This document shows positions 54,664-63,734 of a DNA stretch of 64,000 nucleotides, piece by piece (the first letter of the stretch is position 1; each line of letters starts with the position of its first letter). This DNA is from CAVSMC01 sp963798655 (GTDB taxonomy: Bacteria > Pseudomonadota > Gammaproteobacteria > Burkholderiales > Casimicrobiaceae): contig CAWCUH010000004.1 in assembly GCA_963798655.1 (NCBI GenBank), positions 868,001 to 932,000 of the forward strand, in the 5' to 3' direction. The notes under the pieces were generated by a model. That model ran no database searches. It had not been told where the DNA came from and saw nothing but the letters and a program-made list of their open reading frames with translations. Position numbers and translations under genes: made by a program.

Positions 54664-55605
54664 TTGAACGATCCGCGAAGCGCCGCCGCGCGGCAGCCTG
54701 CAACCGACGCGCCGGCGCCCGCTCCGCTCGCCGGACATTTGCCGACGACCGCGGTGCTGCTGATCGTCGGCGCGGTCGGCTGCTTCGCGATGCTCGACGC
54801 GTGCGTCAAATACCTCACACGCAGCTATCCGGTGCCCGTACTCGTGTTCGCGCGCTACCTCGTGCAGGCGATCGCGCTCGTCATCTGGTGGGGACCGGCG
54901 CTCGGCATGGGCCTGCTGCGCACGGCACAACCGCGACTGCAGATCGCGCGCGGCACGCTGATCGCCGTGTCGTCGCTGTGCTTCTTCACCGCGTTGCGCT
55001 GGCTGCCGCTCGCCGATGCGACGGCGATCAACTTCGGCACGCCGATCGTCGTCGTGCTGCTCGCGGTGGTTTTCCTGGACGAGCGGATCACACCGCCGCG
55101 CTGGGCGTTCGTCGCCGCCGGATTCACCGGCATGCTGCTGATCGTGCGTCCCGGCGCGTCGATCCTGCACGGCGCGGCGCTGCTCGTGCTGCTCGGCGCA
55201 TGCCTGTACGCGGTGTTCCAGATCATGACGCGCAAGCTTCGCGGCGACGACCCGCGCGTGACATTGTTCTACCCGGCACTGTGCGGCACATTGCTGATGG
55301 CGGTTGTGCTGCCGTTCGTCGAGCACGGCTTCGTCTGGTCGTGGCCGCATGCCGGGCTGTTGGTCGTCGCATGCCTGTTCGGCACCATTGGGCACTTCAT
55401 GTTCATTCTCGCGTTCCAGCGAGCGCCGGCATCGGCGATCACGCCGTTCACCTATATGCAGCTGGTGTTCGCGATCGCGCTCGGCTTCGGCATCTTCGGC
55501 GACTTCCCCGACGCATTCACGCTCGCCGGCATGGCCATCATCTCGGGCAGCGGGCTGCTGCTCGCCTGGTTCGAGCGCCGGCGAACGCCGCCGCTCACAG
55601 CGTAA
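54664..55605 (+). CDS. EamA/DMT-family membrane transporter
   Basis: 313 aa with ten hydrophobic helices and the EamA repeats (MLDACVKYLTRSYPVPVLVFARYLVQAIALVIW, FGTIGHFMFILAFQRAPASAITPFTYMQLVFAIALGF). Start taken as TTG 54664, 17 nt after the tRNA, with no good ribosome site; later in-frame GTG codons are alternatives. Transports an unknown metabolite. Confidence 0.85.
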   Translation: MNDPRSAAARQPATDAPAPAPLAGHLPTTAVLLIVGAVGCFAMLDACVKYLTRSYPVPVLVFARYLVQAIALVIWWGPALGMGLLRTAQPRLQIARGTLIAVSSLCFFTALRWLPLADATAINFGTPIVVVLLAVVFLDERITPPRWAFVAAGFTGMLLIVRPGASILHGAALLVLLGACLYAVFQIMTRKLRGDDPRVTLFYPALCGTLLMAVVLPFVEHGFVWSWPHAGLLVVACLFGTIGHFMFILAFQRAPASAITPFTYMQLVFAIALGFGIFGDFPDAFTLAGMAIISGSGLLLAWFERRRTPPLTA

Positions 55606-55632
55606 TAGACTGTCACTTCACCGGAGGATATC

Positions 55633-56541
55633 GTGAGCAAACCCCGCATCGGTTGCATCGGACTCGGCCTGATGGGCCACGGCATCGCGAAGAACCTCGT
55701 CACCAAAGGCTTTCCGCTGACCGTGCGCGCGCACAGCAACCGCAAGCCGCTCGAAGACCTGCTCGCCGCGGGCGCGCGCGAAGTCGCGACCAATGCCGAC
55801 GTTGCGAAGGCGTCCGACATCGTCATCCTGTGCGTGACCGGCGCGCCCCAGGTCGAGGAGATCATCCACTGGAAGGACGGCATCATGGGTGTCGCGCGCG
55901 ACGGCCTGATCGTCATCGACACGTCGACGAGCGAGCCGTCGCTGACCGCGGCACTGCGCGACGCGCTCGCGAGCAAGGGAACGCGTTTCGTCGACGCGCC
56001 GCTCGCGCGCACGCCGATCGAGGCCGAGCAGGGACGGCTGAACACGATGGTCGGCGCGGACGAAGCGACGTTCGAGCAGCTGAAGCCGGTGTTCTCGGCG
56101 TATTGCGAGAACATCTTCCATGCCGGCCCGCCGGGGCACGGCCATATCCTCAAGCTCATCAACAATTTCATCGCGCAGGCGATCGCGACTGCGACCGCCG
56201 AAGCGTGCGCGACGTGCGTCAAATCGGGCGCGTCGCTCGAGAAGCTGCACGCGATCGTCTCGGCGGGCGCCGTCAATTCCGGCATCTTCCAGATGATGGT
56301 CGGCAAGATGCTCGAAAGCGGATCGCTCGACGGTCTCAAATTCACGCTGGTGAACGCGCAGAAGGACATCCGCTACTACACGCATCTCGCCGAGAGCCTG
56401 CCGGTGCCCGCGATCGTCGGCGAGGCGGTGCATCAGAGCCTCATCAACGCGAACCTGCTCGGCTTCGGCGACAAGTACGTCGCGTCTTTGATCGAAGCGC
56501 AGGAGGCGCTCGCTCACGTGAGCATCGTGCCGCGCAAGTAG
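55633..56541 (+). CDS. 3-Hydroxyisobutyrate-dehydrogenase-family oxidoreductase
   Basis: 302 aa, GTG start with GGAGGATATC upstream. N-terminal GCIGLGLMGHGIAKNLVTKGF (NAD site), catalytic Lys in the GHGHILKLINN block, and the C-terminal helical dimerisation domain. Family includes 3-hydroxyisobutyrate and tartronate-semialdehyde reductases; substrate not assigned. 27 nt after the EamA gene. Confidence 0.9.
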   Translation: MSKPRIGCIGLGLMGHGIAKNLVTKGFPLTVRAHSNRKPLEDLLAAGAREVATNADVAKASDIVILCVTGAPQVEEIIHWKDGIMGVARDGLIVIDTSTSEPSLTAALRDALASKGTRFVDAPLARTPIEAEQGRLNTMVGADEATFEQLKPVFSAYCENIFHAGPPGHGHILKLINNFIAQAIATATAEACATCVKSGASLEKLHAIVSAGAVNSGIFQMMVGKMLESGSLDGLKFTLVNAQKDIRYYTHLAESLPVPAIVGEAVHQSLINANLLGFGDKYVASLIEAQEALAHVSIVPRK

Positions 56542-56622
56542 CGCCCGATGCCCTTTGGTGCGCACAGGTGACGTCGCCGCGGGGAACGCCGGCACTTTGC
56601 CTCGCTCGTTCAAAGTCACTGG

Positions 56623-56642
56623 ATTCCCGCGTACGCGGGAAT
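56623..56642. repeat. Perfect mirror repeat
   Basis: ATTCCCGCGTACGCGGGAAT, preceded by AAAGTCACTGG. It ends at the first possible ATG (56641) of the following broken epimerase gene, and belongs to the dispersed repeat family seen at 35377 and 45410. Confidence 0.85.
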
Positions 56643-56649
56643 GACATGC

Positions 56650-57711
56650 ATGCGCCTTCTCGTTCTCGGCGGCACGCGTTTTCTCGGTCGCCACATCGTC
56701 GACGCGGCGCTCGCCCGCGGGCACGCGGTTGCGCTGTTCACGCGCGGCCGCATTGCGCTACCCGACGCGTGGCACGGACGTGTCGACCATCGCATCGGCG
56801 ATCGCGACCCGCGCATTGCTCCGGGCTTGCAGGCACTGACGGACGCAAGCCGTTGGGATGCCGTCGTCGACACCAGCGGCTACGTGCCGCGTATCGTCGG
56901 CGCCGGTGCCCGGCTTCTCGCACCGCGCGTGTGCACTACACGTTCGTGTCGTCGCTGTCGGTCTACGCGGATGAGAGCCGCCCGGGATACGACGAAACCG
57001 CGCCGGTGGCCGAGCTCGCCGATCCGGCAACGGAGGAGATTCTTCCGAATTACGGTGCACTGAAGGCCGTCGAGCGAGCGGGAGGTCGTGGCCGCTTTCG
57101 ACGATCGCGCATGCATCGTGCGGCCCGGCCTGATCGTCGGGCCGCACGATCCGACGGATCGCTTCGGCTACTGGGTGGCGCGTTTTGCGCAGCCGGCGCT
57201 TCTCGGCGATCGCTCGCCAACGGCGGTCGTGCCGAATCCGCCCGATCGGCCGCTGCAATTCGTCGACGCACGCGATCTCGGCGCCTGGATCGTCGATCTC
57301 GCCCACGCGCGCGCAACCGGCACATTCAATGCGACAAGCCCCGGCGGCATGTTCACGATGGCGTCGTTCGTCGCGGCGCTGATCGATCTCGCGCGCCGCT
57401 CGGCGAGCGGCGTGAGCGCGCGTTGGATCGACGAGCATCACCTCGTTGCCGCCAACGTCGATCCGTGGGTCGGCCTTCCGTTGTGGATCCCGCAAGGCGA
57501 CCCCGAGCATGGGGCACTGATGCAGGCGAACGCCGACAGGGCCCGCGCCGCCGGTCTGTCGATACGACCGCTCGCTCAGACGCTCGCTGACACTGCCGCG
57601 TGGCTCGCCGCGCGCCCTAACGACGCCGCGTGGAAGAACGTGATCAGCGGCGACGTCGAGCGGGCGCTGCTCGCAAGCTGGCGCTCTCGGCGATGGCCAG
57701 GATTTTTTTGA
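56650..57711 (+). pseudogene. NAD-dependent epimerase/dehydratase gene with two frameshifts
   Basis: Short-chain epimerase related to YfcH/GalE-like proteins. Frame 1 from ATG 56650 gives MRLLVLGGTRFLGRHIVDAALARGHAVALF... DTSGYVPRIVGAGARLLA, then a frameshift near 56925-56940; VHYTFVSSLSVYADESRPGYDET... GALKAV is in a second frame; near 57065-57085 it returns to frame 1 (REVVAAFDDRACIVRPGLIVGPHDPTDRFGYW...). Opposite single-base shifts would restore about 353 aa. So either real decay or assembly error. Last residues (RRWPGFF) and the stop lie in a TCTGACCC-type repeat. Confidence 0.8.
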
Positions 57712-57739
57712 ATCGACTCTGACCCTATACTCGGGCCGC

Positions 57740-58537
57740 ATGAACCTCGATGCAGCGCCCGACTATCTCGAGTTCGCGATTCGGCTCGCGCGCGACGCCG
57801 GCGACGCGATCCTGCCGCACTTCCGGCAGCGGATCGACGTCGAGGACAAGGGTGATGGTGGACGCTACGATCCGGTGACGATCGCCGACCGCGACGCCGA
57901 AGCGACGATCCGCGCCGGCATCGCCGGCAAGTATCCCGATCACGGCATTCGCGGCGAGGAGCACGGGTTCGAGCCGGGTCGCTCCAACTACACGTGGGTC
58001 ATCGACCCGATCGACGGGACGCGAAGCTTCATCCTCGGCCAGATGCACTGGGCGACGCTGATCGCGCTGAACGACGGCGAGCGCCCGATCGTCGGCGTCT
58101 GTCATCAGCCCTACGTCGGCGAGACGTTCTGCGCGACCGCGGGTGGCATCGCGGAGTGGCGCCGCGGCGCGCAGCGCAGGCGCCTTGCGACCCGTCGCTG
58201 CGCGAGCCTCGACGACGCGGTTGTCGCCTGCACCGATCCGACGATGTTCCGCACGCCGGCCGTCCGCGAGCGCTTCGACCGCATCGCGTCGCGTGCGCGG
58301 CTGGTGCGCTGGGGCGGCGATTGCTACGCGTATTGCCTTCTTGCAATGGGCTTCATCGACGTCGTCATCGAGGCGTCGCTGCAGGCCTACGACATCCAGG
58401 CGCTGATGCCGATCGTCGACGCCGCCGGCGGAGTTACGAGCGACTGGGCCGGCGGCTCGAGCGCGGAGGGCGGATTCGTCGTCGCGTGCGGCGATCGCTC
58501 GCTGCATCCGACGGCGGTCGAACTGCTGTCGGGCTGA
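57740..58537 (+). CDS. Inositol-monophosphatase-family phosphatase (HisN-like)
   Basis: 265 aa. Metal-binding GEEHGFE, DPIDGTRSF and the C-terminal AYDIQALMPIVDAAGG. The HisN-like grouping (histidinol phosphatase) is common for this sequence type but IMPase or sugar phosphatase cannot be excluded. Starts ATG 57740, directly after a CGACTCTGACCC repeat half. Confidence 0.88.
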   Translation: MNLDAAPDYLEFAIRLARDAGDAILPHFRQRIDVEDKGDGGRYDPVTIADRDAEATIRAGIAGKYPDHGIRGEEHGFEPGRSNYTWVIDPIDGTRSFILGQMHWATLIALNDGERPIVGVCHQPYVGETFCATAGGIAEWRRGAQRRRLATRRCASLDDAVVACTDPTMFRTPAVRERFDRIASRARLVRWGGDCYAYCLLAMGFIDVVIEASLQAYDIQALMPIVDAAGGVTSDWAGGSSAEGGFVVACGDRSLHPTAVELLSG

Positions 58538-58600
58538 CGAGGATTCCACGCGCGAAGACCGGCGCAGTCGGCCGGTCCCGCGAGTCTCCCGAGCGTGCGG

Positions 58601-58966
58601 TCAGGCGGTGCCGTCGTTGAACGGGTTGGTCGGCGTGCGTCCATGCAGCCGGACGACGTGCGGCCGTTCAGCCGGTTCGGCACTCGGCCGTCGCAGCGAT
58701 GCGGCGGTCAGCTTGCCCGAATCCTTCGTGGCTTCGGCGAACGCGCGGTACGACTCGCCGTTCCACCGGCTCATGCTGTTGTCGGCAACCGCCTGGAGCT
58801 TGCGCGATTCCGGGGGCGCGAGCGCCGCGGGGCCTGCGACGTTCGCCGCTTCGAACGCGTTGTACGACTCGCCGCCGAACCGGCTCATGCTGTTGTCGTC
58901 GGCGAGGGCGGCCGTGCCTGCAAGCGTCAGAGCCGCCGCCATGGCGAGGGTCGAGAGCTTCTTCAT
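58601..58966 (-). CDS. Small secreted protein with a duplicated DNSMSR-GGESY-AF motif
   Basis: 121 aa with signal peptide (LAMAAALTLAGTAALA). Mature part has two copies of DNSMSR(F/W)(G/N)GESY(N/R)AF (about 24-38 and 62-76), then an Arg/Pro-rich tail. Unrecognised. Divergent from birA with a 348-nt gap. Confidence 0.75.
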   Translation of the reverse strand: MKKLSTLAMAAALTLAGTAALADDNSMSRFGGESYNAFEAANVAGPAALAPPESRKLQAVADNSMSRWNGESYRAFAEATKDSGKLTAASLRRPSAEPAERPHVVRLHGRTPTNPFNDGTA

Positions 58967-59314
58967 CGTCGTTCCTTCCGTGAGTTTGAGATATGCGCGG
59001 AGCCTTCGATCGCTGTTGCATGAAAGTCCCTTGCACGGTTCCCAGATTGCGCTTGGACCAGGGTCCGGCACGACGGACGATTCCGCGCGTGGCGCGCGGA
59101 CAATTCGCCCCCCGCTGCGCGAAGAGTCGCGCGCGGCCGCTCAAAGCGCGTACGCGGTGGCGGGAATCGCGATCGTGCTTCGCGCTCCAACGCAGTGATG
59201 GCGACGTTGCAAAAGCGCTCGTTTGGCCGCACATGCGGGTATGTCCGAGCGGTGGATGCGTTCCGTTCCAGAATCTGTTACCATTCAAAGGTTTGCTAAA
59301 ACCAAAGTCTGTTA
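58967..59314. promoter_or_regulatory. Divergent region upstream of birA
   Basis: 348 nt with no gene. Near birA, 59275-59318 is AT-rich and contains GGTTT-GCTA-AAACC and two TCTGTTA copies (about 59273 and 59308), a possible operator. The remaining part is ordinary GC-rich DNA. Confidence 0.4.
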
Positions 59315-60316
59315 GTGCTTACTCCCCTTGGATTTTCGCTGCTGCGCCAGCTTGCTGACGGCGCGTTCCACTCCGGTGAGGATCTCGCCGCGAAGGTGGG
59401 TCTCACGCGCGCGCGCGTCTCGCAGGTGCTGAAGGACGCCGAGTCGGCCGGTCTCGCGCTCGAGCGCATCAAGGGGCGCGGCTACCGGCTCCTGGAAACG
59501 CCCGACTTCCTCGATGAGGATGCGGCGACCGCCGCGATCGGCCGCTTCGCGCGAAACGGCTCGGCGTCGCCGCTCGCCGTGGAGGTCGTCGACCAGATCG
59601 ACTCGACGTCGACCGAGCTCCTGCGCCGCGCGCAACGGCGCGACATCCACGGCGTCGCGCTCGCCGCGGAATGGCAAAGCGCTGGCCGGGGCCGGCGCGG
59701 CAGAAGCTGGACAGCCGTCGCCGGCGGCAGCCTCACGTTCTCGCTTGGCTGGCGATTCGAGCAGGGCGCGGGTTTTCTCGCCGGGCTGTCGCTCGCCGTC
59801 GGCGTCGCGGTCATCCGCGCGCTCGAGGGGGAAGGCTTCAACGGCATCGCGCTCAAGTGGCCGAACGACCTGATTCATCGCCACCTGAAGCTCGGCGGTA
59901 TCCTGGTCGAGCTGAACGGTGACGCGCTCGGCCCTACGACGACGGTGATCGGTGTCGGCATCAACATCCGGCTGCCGGCGGCGATCCGCAAGGACATCGC
60001 GCATCCGGTGACCGATCTCGCGACGGTGGCCGGCCGCAAGGGGCCGTCGCTCGATCGCAACCGTTTGCTCGGCCGGCTGCTGGTCGAGCTCGCCGCGGCG
60101 CTCGATCAATACGGACGCGAAGGCTTTGCACCGTTTGCCGCCGAATGGCAGCATCGCCATGCTTATCAGGGCAAGCCGGTACGACTGCTGCTGCCCGACG
60201 GCGCCGCCGTCTATGGCAAGGTCGCCGGCGTCGACGCGAGCGGCGCGCTCGTGCTCGCCGACGGACCGCGCCGGGCGCGCTTTCTTTCCGGCGAGATCTC
60301 GTTGCGCCGCGCGTAG
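59315..60316 (+). CDS. birA: Bifunctional biotin-protein ligase/biotin-operon repressor
   Basis: 333 aa. N-terminal HTH about 1-60 (LLRQLADGAFHSGEDLAAKVGLTRARVSQVLKDAE), ligase domain with GRGRRGRSWT biotinyl-AMP loop and LKWPNDLIHRHLKLGGILVEL, C-terminal SH3-like domain. Attaches biotin to AccB and may repress biotin genes. GTG start at 59315. Confidence 0.95.
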   Translation: MLTPLGFSLLRQLADGAFHSGEDLAAKVGLTRARVSQVLKDAESAGLALERIKGRGYRLLETPDFLDEDAATAAIGRFARNGSASPLAVEVVDQIDSTSTELLRRAQRRDIHGVALAAEWQSAGRGRRGRSWTAVAGGSLTFSLGWRFEQGAGFLAGLSLAVGVAVIRALEGEGFNGIALKWPNDLIHRHLKLGGILVELNGDALGPTTTVIGVGINIRLPAAIRKDIAHPVTDLATVAGRKGPSLDRNRLLGRLLVELAAALDQYGREGFAPFAAEWQHRHAYQGKPVRLLLPDGAAVYGKVAGVDASGALVLADGPRRARFLSGEISLRRA

Positions 60317-60430
60317 CGAAGAACGCATCGCGGTCCTCGCGGGGCGGCTTTTGCGCGACTAGCGTCGGAGCCGATTTCGTGGGCTGTCTCCGCCGCTCGG
60401 TGCGCCGGTCCGAAAATCGGATCTGACCCT

Positions 60431-61171
60431 GTGATCCTCGTCATCGATGCGGGCAACAGCCGGATGAAGTGGGGGCTCGCGGGCCCGCACGGCTGGCACG
60501 TTCTCGGCGTCGTGCCGAACAACGAGATCGGAACGCTCGCGCTGCGCGACTGGCAGAACCTGCCGCGGCCGTCGCGCGCCGTCGGCGCGAACGTCGCCGG
60601 CGAGGCGACGCGCGTGCGCATCGAGGCGCAGCTCGCGCGCTTCCGGCTTGCGCCCGAATGGCTGTACGCGACGGCGTCGGCGGGCGGCGTCGTCAACAGC
60701 TACGACCGACCCGAGCAGCTCGGCGCCGACCGGTGGGCATCGCTGGTCGCCGCGAGGCATCGGATGCTCAGCGCCGGCGGAGCGGCGACGGCGGCCGTCG
60801 TCGTCAATGCCGGCACGGCGGTGACGATCGACGCGCTCGATGCCGAAGGCGTGTTTCGCGGCGGCGTGATCATGCCGGGCGTGCGCCTGATGCTGCGCGC
60901 GCTCGCCGACAACACGAACGCGCTGCGGGTGGCGCCCGGCGAATTTCGCGACTTTCCGACATCGACGCCCGATGCGCTCTACTCGGGCGCGATGCACGCG
61001 ATCTGCGGCGCGATCGAGCTGATGCGCTATCGGCTCTCGCCGGACGTGTCGATCCGCTGCTTCCTCGCCGGCGGCGCCGCCGCCGAGGTGGCACCGCTGC
61101 TTACCGCCCCCGTCGAGGTCGTGGATAATCTGGTGCTCGAAGGCGTGCTCGAGCTCGCGCTGCGTACCTGA
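60431..61171 (+). CDS. coaX: Type III pantothenate kinase
   Basis: 246 aa. First step of CoA synthesis. ASKHA motifs: DAGNSRMKW (K near residue 13), GADRWASLVAA, NAGTAVTID, GGVIMPGVRLML. GTG start follows a GGATCTGACCC repeat half. Follows birA by 114 nt, the usual gene order in betaproteobacteria. Confidence 0.94.
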   Translation: MILVIDAGNSRMKWGLAGPHGWHVLGVVPNNEIGTLALRDWQNLPRPSRAVGANVAGEATRVRIEAQLARFRLAPEWLYATASAGGVVNSYDRPEQLGADRWASLVAARHRMLSAGGAATAAVVVNAGTAVTIDALDAEGVFRGGVIMPGVRLMLRALADNTNALRVAPGEFRDFPTSTPDALYSGAMHAICGAIELMRYRLSPDVSIRCFLAGGAAAEVAPLLTAPVEVVDNLVLEGVLELALRT

Positions 61172-61183
61172 CCCATCCTGCCG

Positions 61184-61597
61184 ATGCGAATCGTGGTCCT
61201 GCTGCTGCTGCTCGCGAATGCGACGTTCCTGGTCTTCGCGCTGATCGACGGCCGCGCTTCGGGCGAGACGTCGCAACAGGTGCAGCCGGACAAGATCAAG
61301 CTGCTGACGCCGCAGCAAGTCGCTGCGCTCGGACCCGACAAGACCGCCGCGCTGCCCGACGTCTGCGTCGAATGGGGTCCGTTCGGCGACACCGAGCGCG
61401 CGCGCGCGCTCACCGATCTGGAGCCGCTCGCGCTCGGCCGGCTGCTGACGCAGCGGCGCGTCGACGCCGCCACGACGAAGCCTCCGTCGAGCGTGATCGT
61501 GATCCGTAACCCGTCGACGGCGGTGATCGCGCGGCTGCGCGAACTCGCGCCCACCTATCCGGGCGGCGACGTGAAGCTCGGCGCCTGCGACAAGTGA
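61184..61597 (+). CDS. SPOR-like small exported protein
   Basis: 137 aa, N-terminal hydrophobic anchor/signal (VVLLLLLANATFLVFALI), then a domain with SPOR character (WGPFGDTERARALTDLEPL... RNPSTAVIARLRELAPTYPGGDVKLGAC). SPOR domains bind denuded glycan strands. Twelve nt after coaX, with which it commonly travels. Ends overlapping the next gene (GTGA). Confidence 0.85.
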   Translation: MRIVVLLLLLANATFLVFALIDGRASGETSQQVQPDKIKLLTPQQVAALGPDKTAALPDVCVEWGPFGDTERARALTDLEPLALGRLLTQRRVDAATTKPPSSVIVIRNPSTAVIARLRELAPTYPGGDVKLGACDK

Positions 61598-62136
61598 TCG
61601 CCGTCGGAGCCGCGACGGCCGCCATCCGGCTCGCGACGTCGGCGGCGGACGTCGCGCTCGCGCGCGAGCTTTTCGTCGAATACGCTCGCTCGCTCGACTA
61701 CGACCTCTGCTTCCAGGGATTCGACGACGAGCTCGCGACGCTCCCCGGCGCGTACGCTGCGCCGCATGGGCGTCTGCTCGTCGTCGGCGAGCCGGGCGCC
61801 GCGTTCGGCTGCATCGCGCTGCGCCCGTTGATCGATGCGCCAATAGGCGGCGCGTCGCGCGCCGATACGCGCGTCGTTGCCGGCGCCGGCGAAGTGAAGC
61901 GGCTCTTCGTCCGCGACGCGCATCGCGCGGCCGGGTGGGGACGCCGGCTCGCGCAGACGATCATCGACGAAGCGCGCGCGATCGGCTACCGGGAGCTGAA
62001 GCTCGATACGCTCGAATCGATGCGCGCCGCGCGCTCGCTGTACGCGTCGCTCGGCTTCACGCCGTGCGCGCCGTACTACGACAATCCGCTGCCGGGCGCC
62101 CTGTACATGAGCGTCACGCTCGACGGCGCGCGTTGA
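61594..62136 (+). CDS. GNAT-family N-acetyltransferase
   Basis: 180 aa. Acetyl-CoA site EVKRLFVRDAHRAAGWGRRLAQTIIDEARAIGYRELKLDTLESMRAARSLYASLGF. Substrate unknown. GTG start overlaps the previous stop by 4 nt; its own stop overlaps the following TTG start. Confidence 0.88.
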   Translation: MIAVGAATAAIRLATSAADVALARELFVEYARSLDYDLCFQGFDDELATLPGAYAAPHGRLLVVGEPGAAFGCIALRPLIDAPIGGASRADTRVVAGAGEVKRLFVRDAHRAAGWGRRLAQTIIDEARAIGYRELKLDTLESMRAARSLYASLGFTPCAPYYDNPLPGALYMSVTLDGAR

Positions 62137-62777
62137 AGCGAGCGACACTCGACGGGCTCGAGTCGCGCGTCGCGCAGGTCGAGGCGTCGACCGGCGTGCA
62201 GGTCGTCGTCGCGCTGATCGACAAGGCGGACACGTATCTCGAGCTGCCGTGGCGGGCATTCGCGCTCGGCGCTTCGCTCGGCGCGTTCGCCGCCGTGCTT
62301 GCCGATGCGCTGTCGCCGGCGTGGTGGATCGGCGCGCAGTGGACCGCCGCCGCGACGCTCGGCGCCGGCGCAACGCTCGCGATCGCGGCGCTGCGCTGTC
62401 CCCCGTTCGCGCGGCTGTTCCTGCGCGACGTGCGCCGCGACGCCGAAGTGCGCCACTACGCCGAGTCGATGTTCCTGCGCCGCGAGCTGTTCGCGACGCG
62501 CGACCGCGACAGCGTGCTGATCCTGGTCGCACGCTTCGAGCGCAAGGTCGAGATCCTGGCCGATGTCGGTCTGCGCGAGCGCGTCAGTCGGGACGACTGG
62601 TCTCGCGTCATCGCCGCGATGACGCCGCCGCTCGCCGCGCACCGGTACGCCGACGCGTTTCGCGCGGGCCTCGGCGCGGCCGAGGCGCTGCTCGTCGCAA
62701 AAGGCTTCGCCGCGCGCGCCGACGCGACGAACGCATTGTCCGATCATCCGATCATCGAGCGCGGAGCCCGCACGTGA
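62133..62777 (+). CDS. TPM-domain-like membrane protein
   Basis: 214 aa starting TTG (overlapping the GNAT stop as TTGA). N-terminal TPM-like half (VAQVEASTGVQVVVALIDKADTYLE), two TM segments about 36-78, and a cytoplasmic part with RDSVLILVARFERKVEILADVGLRERVSRDDWSRVI typical of TPM proteins. Function unknown. Second-to-last gene of the overlapping unit. Confidence 0.78.
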   Translation: MKRATLDGLESRVAQVEASTGVQVVVALIDKADTYLELPWRAFALGASLGAFAAVLADALSPAWWIGAQWTAAATLGAGATLAIAALRCPPFARLFLRDVRRDAEVRHYAESMFLRRELFATRDRDSVLILVARFERKVEILADVGLRERVSRDDWSRVIAAMTPPLAAHRYADAFRAGLGAAEALLVAKGFAARADATNALSDHPIIERGART

Positions 62778-63724
62778 CGCGCCGGACGAGCCTGCCGGCT
62801 TTCGTCGCCGCGCTGCTTCTGATCGTCTCGGCGCTCGCGCTCGCCGCCGACGTGCCGTACCTGTCGGGATCCGTGGTCGACAACGCCGAGATCCTGAGCG
62901 CGTCGACGCGCGATGCGCTGTCGACGAAGCTCACGAATTATCAGCAGCGAACCGGGCGCCAGATCGTCGTGCTGACGATTCCTTCGCTCGGCGACGACAG
63001 CATCGAGGAGTTCGCGAACCGCACCTTCAACACGTGGAAGCTCGGGCGCAAGGGAATCGACGACGGCGTGCTCGTCGTCGTCGCGCCGAACGATCACAAG
63101 ATGCGCATCGAAGTCGGCTACGGCCTCGAAGGCTCGCTCACCGACGTCGCGTCGAGCCGGATCATCCGCAACGTGATGACGCCCGGGTTCAAGGCGAACG
63201 ACTTCGATCGCGGCGTGAACGCCGGCGTCGACGCGATCATTACGGTGATCGATGGCGGCGAAGCACCGGCAGCGCCGCCCGAAACAACGAAGCATGGCCT
63301 GCAGATCGAGGAACCCGACGTGCCGTGGCCGATGCGCATCCTGCTCGGCGCGTTCATCTTCGGCATCATCGGCATATTCACCTGGGTCGGCATCATGACG
63401 CCGGGCGTCGGCTGGTTCCTCTACGTGTTCCTGATTCCGTTCTGGGCGATGTTCCCGATCATCGTCGTCGGCGTACGCGGCGCGCTCGTGCTGCTCGCAA
63501 CCTACGTCATCGGTTATCCGATCGCGAAGATCGTGATCGCGCACACCGACTGGCATCGCAGGATGTTGACAACGATGTCGAGCAAGGGCGGCGGCAGCGT
63601 CGGCGGGTATGCGTTCGGCGGCGGCGGATTCTCGTCCGGCGGCGGTGGTGGGGGCGGCGGTGGCGGTGGCGGTGGAGGCGGCGGTGGCAGTTCGGGCGGA
63701 GGCGGCAGCTCGGGCAGCTGGTAA
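62774..63724 (+). CDS. TPM-domain (YgcG-like) exported protein with polyglycine tail
   Basis: 316 aa. Signal peptide (LLLIVSALALAA), periplasmic TPM domain about 25-165 (NAEILSASTRDALSTKLTNYQQRTGRQIVVLTIPSLGDDSIEEFANRTFNTWKLGRKGIDDGVLVVVAPNDHKMRIEVGYGLEGSLTDVASSRII), two TM helices, then a Gly/Ser tail with an uninterrupted run of about 18 Gly. GTG start overlaps the previous stop. TPM proteins are linked to membrane protein assembly in some bacteria. Confidence 0.9.
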   Translation: MTRRTSLPAFVAALLLIVSALALAADVPYLSGSVVDNAEILSASTRDALSTKLTNYQQRTGRQIVVLTIPSLGDDSIEEFANRTFNTWKLGRKGIDDGVLVVVAPNDHKMRIEVGYGLEGSLTDVASSRIIRNVMTPGFKANDFDRGVNAGVDAIITVIDGGEAPAAPPETTKHGLQIEEPDVPWPMRILLGAFIFGIIGIFTWVGIMTPGVGWFLYVFLIPFWAMFPIIVVGVRGALVLLATYVIGYPIAKIVIAHTDWHRRMLTTMSSKGGGSVGGYAFGGGGFSSGGGGGGGGGGGGGGGGGSSGGGGSSGSW

Positions 63725-63734
63725 AGCGGATGCG

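Noticed and set aside
54801..57590. Long open frame (over 900 codons) across the EamA and dehydrogenase genes
   Set aside because: Off-frame shadow of two good genes; only a short part near 56930-57070 is the middle segment of the frameshifted epimerase.
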